DNA from: Gonatopus flavifemur
Taxonomy: Eukaryota; Arthropoda; Insecta; Hymenoptera; Dryinidae
DNA: 64,000 bases
Direction: 5' to 3'
Assembly (NCBI GenBank): GCA_018340375.1
Contig: JAFFJZ010000004.1
Coordinates: forward strand, 45,114,001-45,178,000
Part shown: piece by piece, positions 56,669 through 64,000 of the stretch
How positions within the stretch are numbered: position 1 is the stretch's first letter
Layout of the letters: each line of letters starts with the position of its first letter
Position numbers and translations under genes: made by a program
Notes under the pieces: model-generated
Database searches by the model: none
What the model saw: the letters and a program-made list of their open reading frames with translations, nothing else
What the model was told of the DNA's origin: nothing

Positions 56669-59600
56669 CCTCCCCCTTGATGATTGCGGGTCTTCCAGGG
56701 GGGTATTCATGATACCTGTCCTTGATATCCTTTTTATCCATCCCTGGTAGTATCTGCTTACTTTACGTGGTGGGGAGGATAAGTATCTCAGAGTTGGATC
56801 TTTTTTTTTGAGTGGAATAAACTACTCAAGAGAAAGAATACAAACTGAGAGGAACGAAATCATCCTAATGCCAGAAACATCGGCAAAATCAAACGGAAGG
56901 AAAGCAAGGGGAAACTACCTTCCTTGACATGTTTCAATACTTCCCGAAGAAATGAAACCTTTTTCCTAACCTGGAATATTATGTAACAAAAACAAACGAA
57001 CAAATTAATAAATACATGATGGCGCTCTCTCGAGTAAAATATTCCGGAGGTAAACTAGTCTCCCGTTCGGATCTCCGGGTGGAGGCTGCTCGAGGAAGCT
57101 TCATCAGCAAGGAACGAAAACCGAAGAATAGGATAGGGAAAAGAAACAACATTCTTCGAGTCGGAGCGTGGAATGTTAGATCACTGAAGCAAGCGGAAAA
57201 ATTAGAAAATTTGAAATTAGAAATGAATAGGTTGAATATAGACGTAATGGGGATTAGCGAAATGAGATGGCCACAAGAGGGCGATTTCTGGAGTGGGGAT
57301 TATAGAATAATTCATACAGGATCAAAGAATGGTCAAGCAGGTGTAGGAATTGTGATGCATAAAAGAGTAGGAAATAGAATAGAAAATTATTTGCAACATA
57401 ATGAACGTGTGATGATGGTTAGAATCAGAACAAAACCGGTAGACACAGTCATAGTCCAAGTATACATGCCCACATCTGCATATTCGGAGGAAGATATTGA
57501 AAAAACGTACGAAGAAATAGAAGAAGTGATAGAATATGTGAAGGGAGAAGAGAATTTGATAGTGATGGGGGATTGGAATGCGGTAGTAGGACAAGGAAAA
57601 GAGGACAACATTATAGGAGATTTCGCGTTAGGGAGGAGGAACGATAGAGGACAACGTTTAGTCGAATTTTGTGAACATCATAAGATGGTTATCACAAACA
57701 CTTTATTCGAAAATCATTCAAGAAGAATCTACACGTGGAAAATGCCAGGAGATACAGCAAGATACCAAATTGATTACATATTAGTGAAACAAAGATTTAG
57801 AAACCAAGTGAAGAACTGTAAAACTTATCCCGGTGCAGATATAGATAGTGATCATAATATGTTGATGATGAAATGTTCTCTGAAATTCTAATCTCTGAAG
57901 AAGAAAAGGAAAATGCAGAAAAGATGGAATTTGAAGAACCTCAAGCAAAAACAAACACATGAGGCATTCGAGAAAATGTTGGATGAGAAATTGGGAGATC
58001 AAAAAGAGGAAGACTTGGGAATAGAGAGGAGATGAACAAAGATGAAGGGGAATATAAGAGAATGTGCGGATAAGATTTTGGAGAATGATGGAGTAGAAGC
58101 TAAAAACCCATGGATAACGGGAGAAATTTTAGAATTGATAAATGAAAGAAGAAAATACAAGAATAATGATAGCCAAGAAGGTCATCAACGATACAAATCA
58201 TTGAGAAATAAAATAATAAGAGAATCAAGGGAAGCAAAAGAACAGTGGTTAGAAGAGAAATGTCAGGAAATAGAAATAAGATTGCATTTAGGAAAAATAG
58301 ATGGAGCATACAGGATTATTGAAAGATTTTTCGGACAAATGAGATCTAGAAGCAATAAGATTAGAAACTCTCTAGGACGACAATTGATAAAAACGGAAGA
58401 GAAAATAGAACAGTGGATCAATCATTTGGAAGACTTGTATAGAGGAAACGATGATATAGCACTATTAGAGGAGGAGGAGGATGTAGATGAGGAAGAATTG
58501 GGAGATCCGATATTGAGATCAGAATTCGACAAGGCTTTGAAAGAATTGAAAAATAATAAAGCGCCAGGCATAGATGGCATAAGTGCGGGCCTTATAAAAG
58601 CTCCCAGTGAAGGAACTCGCGACGCACTGTTTGAATTGATTAGAGATATGTACGAAAAAGGAGAAGTACCGGAAGATTTCCAAAAGAATAAAATTGTCGC
58701 TATCCCGAAAAAACAAGGGGCAGACAAATGCGAGAACTACGGAACGATCAGTTTAACTTCACATGCTTCGAAAATACTGACCAAAATTATATACAGGAGG
58801 ATGGAAAATAAAATAGGGAGTAGATTGGCAGCGGATCAGTTTGGTTTTAGAAAAAATAGGGGAACGCGAGAAGCAATCTTAGCACTCAGGGCAGTAATAG
58901 AGAGAAGGATAGCGCTGAAGAAATCTGTGTACATAGGTTTTGTAGATATACAGAAGGCTTCCGATAATGTGGACTGGGAGAAGATGTTTGCGATCCTGAA
59001 GAAGGTGGGAATGAATTATAAAGATAGAAGAATAATATACGAATTATATAAGAATCAAAGTGCAATAATAGACATAGAGGGTCAGGAAGGGGAAGCACAA
59101 ATGAGAAGAGGGGTGAGACAAAGATGCTCATTATCGCCACTGATGTTCAATTTATATATAGAAGAAGCAATGAACGAAGTGAAGGAGGAAATTCAATCGA
59201 AATTACAGATTCAGGGAGAAAATATAAGTATGTTGAGATTCGCGGATGACATAGCTATATTGGCCACGAGTAGTACTGAGTTAGAGAATGTTCTCAACAC
59301 TATGAAAACAATATTACTAGATAACTATTTTATGAATATGAATAAAGACAAAACAAAATTCATGATGTGTACAGCAGCGAAAACAGCTAGAAGAACGAGA
59401 ATCAAAATGGATACCGAGACAATTGAACAGGTGAAAGAATTCAAATATCTAGGAAGCATAATTACAGAGAACGGCAAAAGCGAAAGAGATATAAGAGCAA
59501 GAATAGCACAAGGGAAACAGGCTTTTTATCAAAAGAGACAGTTGTTATGCTCAAAAAATATAAGCTTGGAAGTAAGGAAGAAATTCTTGAAAAGTTACGT

Positions 59601-60023
59601 TTGGAGCACAGCATTATATGGTTGCGAAACTTGGACAATGGGGAAAACTGATCAACGAAGACTTGAAGCTTTTGAAATGTGGTGTTATAGGAAGATGCTC
59701 AGAATAAAATGGATAGACAAAGTCGAAAATGAAGAAGTACTCGAGCAGATAAATGGAGAAAGAAATCTTTGAAACACATCGTGAAAAGGAGAAGCAATCT
59801 TATAGGACACACATTACGGCATGAGAGTTTATTGAAAACAATATTGGAAGGGAAAATGAATGGTAAAACTGGTAAAGGTAGACCTAGAGCAAGTTATATG
59901 AAGCAAATTGTACAAGACAAGGGATGTAGTAGATATGTAGAAATTAAACGTTTGGCGGATAATAGACAGGGGTGGAGGGTTTCATCAAACCAGTCGTAAG
60001 ACTGATCACTTCATGATGATGAT
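56669..60023 (+). mobile_element. RTE-like non-LTR retrotransposon (3,355 bp), innermost of the nest
   Basis: An exact 11-bp duplication GGGTTCGATTC lies at 56658-56668 and 60024-60034. The 3' end is a short ATG repeat (60013-60023), not poly(A), which is characteristic of RTE elements. The single long coding region has endonuclease and RT without a separate ORF1. At 3.3 kb it is close to full length for RTE, and about 350 bp precede the first ATG. Confidence 0.9.
57016..59999 (+). pseudogene. RTE-like endonuclease-reverse transcriptase, two stops and one frameshift
   Basis: Frame 1 runs from ATG 57016 to 59772. The endonuclease carries VGAWNVRSLKQ, MGISEMRW, MGDWNAVVG and DSDHNML. TAA at 57889-57891 ends it, and TGA at 58033-58035 (Trp expected by position) follows. 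RT blocks: NNKAPGIDGISAGLI, VAIPKKQGADKCENYGTISL, DQFGFRKNRGTREAI, FVDIQKASDNVDW, RRGVRQRCSLSPLMFNLYI, RFADDIAIL. A one-base change at about 59765 shifts to the last frame (IVKRRSNLIGHTLRH, GKGRPRASYM). The usual Arg of Y-R-T-I-S-L is Gly and the usual Phe of K-A-F-D is Ser. The protein resembles those annotated as craniofacial development protein 2-like in insects, which are RTE-derived. Confidence 0.9.
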
Positions 60024-61998
60024 GGGTTCGATTCATCAAATAGCTTCTTATCCAAATAAGAATACTACCACGGAAACCAAGATGATTTAATTTAGATAAA
60101 AGGACGTTATGATCAACAGTGTCGAAGGCTTTGGTGAAATCCGTATAAACAGTATCAACTTGACTGTTATCATCCAGAACCCTCGGAACATAATTACAAT
60201 AAATAGACAGATTGGTGCCTGTTGAGTGACCAGGCACAAAGCCATGTTGCATGTCAGAGATGATGCTAGAACATAGAGGAGATAATTTATCAGTTACTAA
60301 AGATTCAAATAATTCTGGAATCACGCTTATAATTGATATTGGTCTATAGTTTCTCACATAAGATCTGCTGCCAGCCTTGAAAATTGGTATAATCAGACTA
60401 TTTTTCCAGCGAGATGGAAAATGACCTGAAGATAAGGAAGCATTGAAGATTAGCCATAAGGGTCGTGATAATATATAGCTGCAAGATTTTAGGAATAAAG
60501 GAGGAATACCGTCATCCCCAGGTCCTTTATTGATGCTCAGAGAATTGATCCCAAGAAATATTTCCCCAATGTTAATATGAAGATCGGAAATATCCAATTG
60601 AAAATTAGATACGAAATCAGGCAACAGATCGTTGGGAGAAACATGAACAGATTCAAAGTGAGTAGCAAACAGATCTGAAATTTCACGCCCAGAACTAACT
60701 GAAACGCCATCTAGAAACATGTTGTGAGGAATAGCATTATCGGATCGGTGTGAGTTGACAAAGTTCCAAAAGCCTTTTACATTATCAGCGATCTGCAATT
60801 CAGTTGACCTAACGTAGTCATTGTAACATTTATATATTAGATTTTTACATTGAGAACGCAAATCGGAGAAAATAATGTAATCTTGCAACAAATTAGAGAT
60901 TTTATACGTACGATGCGTCACTTTCTTTGCTCGTATTAGATCAATCAACTGGGGTGAAAACCACCTAGGATAATTAGATCCGCGATAATAACACTCAGGA
61001 ACATACAAATCAATAGCATAGTACATATGTTCATATAGGCACTCAGTCGCATCATCAACAGACAAACCTTCAAGTAGTGAGTCCCAAGGAATTTGATTGA
61101 AATAATTACAAATAGCAGTATAATCACCTAAACGGAAATTATAACGAGAAACACTGTTACTAGGAAGAAACTTAACTACATCCATACTCAGCGTAGAAAC
61201 AATAGGAGGATGATGAATATCACAAGCTATAAGAGATTCAGTAGATAACCTCGTAACTAGAGAAATATCATTTGTGAACAGCAGGTCAAGCATGACCCCG
61301 AAAGCATTACAAATATCACTTTTTAAGATTAAATTAGAAAAATTAAAATATTCACAAATAAACTGAATTTATCTGTCATTATCAGAATATCCAATTTTTC
61401 CTAAGTATGTTTGCTGGTAATAGTTATTCCAAATATATAAAAGTTACGTCTCTCATTGACTCTCCAATAATTGACCACTGAGTGAAAAATATAACATCCT
61501 GTAAAAGGCAGTTATTGAAAGAATACGCTGGGGAAAATTTTCATTGGAGAAATCATGTTTCGGTACGATAGCGTATTCAACGGTGAAAAATAAACTACTT
61601 TTGTGATCATTTTGATCATTTAGAGAATAAAATCTGTTCAAATTCTCAAATATATTATTTTTTGATAGATATAACCACGTGTTGTCATTTGAATTCTCAA
61701 TATTATCTTTCGGGTCATCTTGTCCCGTCTTGTGGTTCATCTTAACCCAGGTATGGGGCAAGATGATCTATTTGATAAATTTTTACTCCCCTAAATTTCA
61801 GCCAATATTTGTATTTTCTCAGGACATCGACATGACAATATTGTAGTTGTTGCTTCTGACGAACATCATACCAATTTGCAGTAAATTCTATCGAGGATTG
61901 CGCTATAGCCACCTGAGCTCAAGTGGGTCGTCTCGCCCCGACCTCCCCTAACTCATTTTCTCCGCAGTCTTGGAAAATTCGCTATCTTGCCTCGGATC

Positions 61999-62345
61999 AA
62001 TGAGTTATCATGAAACATGGGTCCTAGGGGTTTTCGAGGGTGGTGAATCCGAATCTGGAGTCGAATTCCGAATTCAACGTAGCGGATCCAAGATGGCGCA
62101 CGTGAAGTGAGTCAATCTTGCATTCGTGGACAGATTCATATGAAACATGGGTTCTAGGGGTTTCGGAGGGTGCTGAATCCAAATCTGACGTCCAAAAACG
62201 AATTCAAGATGGTGGTTCCAAGATGGCGGACGTGAATTCAGTCGTTTTGGCATTCAGGGACGGATTCTTATGGGACATGAGTTCTAGAGATTTTCGAGGG
62301 TGGTGAATTCGAATCTGGAGTCAAATCCCGAATTCAAGGTAGTGG
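61999..62345 (+). repeat. 130-bp tandem repeat, right three units
   Basis: Units start at 62012, 62142 and 62272 (GAAACATGGGTCC type), spacing exactly 130 and 130. Each carries TCTAGGGGTTTTCGAGGG, GGTGAATCCGAATCTGG and CCAAGATGGCGGACGTGAA variants. They are less decayed than the left units. Confidence 0.9.
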
Positions 62346-62392
62346 AAGCAGTCACGGGGCGGAGCCCTCTGGTTCACATCATGAATATTTGA

Positions 62393-63085
62393 ACAGGTAC
62401 AACTACTTCTCTGTGTCAACGCCTCGGGTACGTGTGAGTGTAAACCAATGCTAGTCTACGAATCGGAAACGCCAAGAGCATCAAAAGGGGAGAGGAAAGA
62501 ACATCTTTCAGTGTTTCGGAAATCAAATGAGACCGCATGGTTACCAAGAAAAATTTCGAAGAATGGTTTCTAAATTCTCTTGTCATCATCATCATCATCA
62601 AAAATTTTGTATCAAAAGAAAATTTAGCTTTCAAAATCTTCTTCTCAATGGACAACGCGCCCAGTCACTCATCAAGTTTGCAAGATTGACATCCTTATGT
62701 TGAAGTTCCATTCCTGCCACTTAACACGACATCACTTATTCAACCTTTGGACCAAACAATCATAGCTACCTTCTAATCGTACTACCTAAGGAAATCACTC
62801 AAGAGAATTTTAGGAGTCATTCATCGTTAAATTCCACAAGATATCGACGACCCTACCAGTGAAATAAGGAAATTTTGGAAGAATTTTTTGATCGCAGATT
62901 CTGTAGGGATGGTTGATGAATCGTGGAGTGAATTGAAGCAATTTACAATGAACGAAAGTGAGAGAGAATTGTTACCAGAGGTTGTAGTGACTGACGATGT
63001 TCCGGATCAAACTCTTTCTGAAATCGTCGAGAACGTGGTTCAAATAGCAAAAGATATTGGAGGTGTCGGTTTTGAAGATATCAAC
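62393..63085 (+). pseudogene. Tigger-like transposase, C-terminal piece
   Basis: Readings: QLLLCVNASGTCECKPMLVY, TAWLPRKI, LLLMDNAPSH (second catalytic Asp), HPYVEVPFLPLNTTSLIQPL followed by DQTIIATF (third catalytic Asp), YYLRKSLKRI, then an open tail (SWSELKQFTMNESE, SEIVENVVQIAKDIG). Stops and small shifts occur at about 62575, 62685 and 62776. A TCATCA repeat at 62583-62599 lies in the reading. It ends where the LTR begins at 63086. Confidence 0.88.
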
Positions 63086-64000
63086 TGTGACATGATACAT
63101 CGTCACAAAAGAGTGGCGAGATGGCACCACGCGTGACCCCTATGAAGAATGATCTTGTGACTAGAGAGAATAGTGGTTCACATGAGAGAACCCAGCTGTC
63201 GCTCGCTTACACGAGAATCGGGAACACATCTCCACTCCTCCACTATCTCATTCCTCCTTTAATCCCTGCGCTCTTATGATTCGTCGAGGTTTCTCACCTC
63301 GAGGAGGCAACGCCATCTGCCACGAGGTGACATGGCGGTCCCTGACCACCGAAGGACGATCCACCAATCACAGGAGTCTACTTCCTCTCGCCCCGGCCGA
63401 CCAACAGAGAAAGGAAGAACGCCCTTCATCGCCCTCTCGCCAAGGCTGCCGACCTGGAGGAAAGGAGCAAGCCACAGGCGCCACCTGACCACTAATCATG
63501 CTCCTAGGAGAGGAGAAGAAAAGGACGAGACAGACAACACGAACTCCGACACTCCCCGTCACTCTTACACGGAAGAAATCAAAGAATTGAAGAAGGACAG
63601 GACCCCTTACCCCGGATAACCCCGTCCCACATGTACCCACACTCACCCAACGGTTATTTGGAGATCACCACCGTCAAGACCAATGAAACGAGCTCAAGGG
63701 GTGAGTTTTAACGGAAAGTCACCGACGGGGTTCTGTGTGTCACTTTGCGAACTTACTCGTCGGTGAAGGAGAAGAAGTGGCCATCTTACCTGTCACTTTT
63801 CGTGTAACCGAATCACGGCACCTGAGCACGAAAATTTGTTTCAAGAGAAAATTACGAAGACGGTGAGTGTGTGGTGCCATCGGGGCCCGAAATTGAATTA
63901 ATAACGATGAAACGCATCCGCCAACGTCGTTACGCCGGTGTGAGAGTGTGAGTACGGTGGAGTGTTGTGTTGTTCTCGTGGTGAGGAAGGTTTTTTTATG
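63086..64000 (+). repeat. LTR-like copy of element E2, runs off right edge
   Basis: It starts TGTGACATGATACATCGTCAC directly in the Tigger coding sequence and stays similar to 27809 onward to the window edge. Shared blocks include ACGGTGAGT-type words at 63859 and 28569. Short frames (for example 63332-63619) are not conserved as protein in the other copy. Whether a full element or solo LTR follows cannot be seen. Confidence 0.6.

Larger units (their letters stand above)
55460..61366 (-). mobile_element. Non-LTR retrotransposon copy D (same family as C), 5' truncated, split by an RTE-like element
   Basis: On the minus strand it starts inside the endonuclease (QFICEYFNF) at about 61366 and ends with GGGCGTTATTGCCCG and an AAAT-repeat tail at 55460-55483. 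A short duplication near TTTAT flanks it. Element sequence is 60035-61366 and 55460-56668. Its reverse transcriptase is fully open apart from the inserted RTE, unlike copy C. Confidence 0.9.
55666..61366 (-). pseudogene. ORF2 of non-LTR copy D, 5' truncated and interrupted only by the RTE insertion
   Basis: Piece 1 (61366 to 60035) reads endonuclease end (MLDLLFTNDIS, CDIHHPPIV) and RT front (GPGDDGIPPLFLKS, NYRPISII, VYTDFTKAFDTVDHN). It breaks at IRSYLMNRT; piece 2 (56668 to 55666) continues with QTVKIKN, GVPQGSHLRPLLF, IFADDLKLF, the WSPHHDKY region and the C-terminus near SSRCVRL. Joined across one copy of the 11-bp duplication there is no stop, about 780 codons. The RT active site is normal. 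Only truncation and the RTE insertion disable it. Confidence 0.9.
54400..61948. mobile_element. TA-flanked TIR element, copy 2, split by non-LTR copy D
   Basis: This is the same element as 5657-7229 in reverse orientation. The left end GGGGAGGCCGCGGTAAGATG follows a TA run, and the right end CGTCTCGCCCCGACCTCCCC precedes TA at 61949-61950. Its own sequence is 54400-55459 and 61367-61948, about 1.64 kb. The core GGGGCAAGATGAACCACTAT recurs at about 54777 and 61735-61770. Both short frames of copy 1 are present (54732-54947 and 55226-55459). Confidence 0.85.
53630..62392. mobile_element. Insertion carrying a 130-bp tandem repeat, possibly Helitron/Helentron-like; host of deeper nested elements
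   Basis: ACAGGTA flanks both sides (53623-53629 and 62393-62399) and removal rejoins Tigger reading E-D-R-V-Q-L-L-L. Own sequence is at 53630-54399 and 61949-62392. The left part includes a CTGTCTGT simple repeat at about 53828-53870. Five units of about 130 bp (next entries) fill the centre. Near the right end a short hairpin GGGC-GGA-GCCC is followed by CTGG, the pattern of a Helitron 3' end, but ATTCATGAT also appears as a short inverted repeat at the tips. The class is unresolved. Confidence 0.55.
40092..63085 (+). mobile_element. Tigger/pogo-like DNA transposon, split into three pieces by two large insertions
   Basis: The 5' end CAGGCAAACCCCTGTATTCACG follows TA (40090-40091) and resembles Tigger/pogo ends. 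Transposase pieces are at 40262-40484 (N-terminal DNA-binding), 53185-53629 (middle) and 62393-63085 (C-terminal half of the DDE domain). At both breaks the flanking bases are duplicated: GCTCAATC(T/C)A at 40475/53185 and ACAGGTA at 53623/62393. The 3' end is not seen because an LTR starts at 63086. Confidence 0.82.

Noticed and set aside
57322..59140. Several minus-strand frames of 65-101 codons opposite the RTE-like ORF
   Set aside because: Shadows of the purine-rich RTE coding strand with no motifs.

Overview
This window is eukaryotic and almost certainly from an arthropod, most likely an insect. It is AT-rich, has no operons, and carries spliced coding sequence with GT-AG introns. Nearly every recognisable coding stretch belongs to a transposable element: Jockey/CR1-like and RTE-like non-LTR retrotransposons, Ty3/Gypsy-like LTR elements, DD34D mariner, DD41D elements, a Tigger/pogo element and a THAP-bearing P-like element. 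The only host-gene sequence I can recognise is a broken fragment resembling the N-terminus of an insect trehalose/sugar transporter (Tret1-like). Insect is inferred from the TE repertoire and that fragment; I cannot name the species.

Layout, 1-19.6 kb: a tandem satellite (49-bp monomers, 147-bp trimers) appears in three blocks (about 3.58-4.03, 15.75-16.08 and 18.44-19.03 kb). Non-LTR copies A (minus), C (plus) and B (plus) lie against or inside it. A and B are one family in inverted orientation. C is a second family, itself broken by a TA-flanked 1.57-kb TIR element, a mariner, a 935-bp probable solo LTR and a 4.05-kb hAT-like element without transposase. A decayed DD41D-type transposase follows.

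19.6-30.6 kb: diverged repeats, a 127-bp MITE, a tRNA-like sequence, a complete DD41D transposon with an intact transposase and 390-440-bp terminal inverted repeats, then LTR, leader and gag remains of a GC-richer LTR element.

30.6-38.3 kb: a complete P-like element (30588-38261) with 8-bp target duplication, 31-bp inverted repeats and a five-exon THAP transposase carrying one in-frame stop. It splits the older LTR element, whose integrase remnant resumes at 38.27 kb.

40.1-64.0 kb: one Tigger-like element, starting at 40092, has been blown apart. A 12.7-kb insertion (40485-53184) carries the sugar-transporter fragment, which is itself split by a Gypsy-like element (42075-51380) holding a second DD41D copy. 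A second insertion (53630-62392) carries a 130-bp tandem repeat; inside it sit a second TA-flanked TIR element, non-LTR copy D, and an RTE-like element at the innermost level. At 63086 an LTR copy runs off the window.

The elements act as insertion targets for one another rather than as a pathway. Exact target duplications let the order of insertion be read at most junctions. The only transposase or polymerase gene I read as complete and uninterrupted is the DD41D copy at 24247-25311.
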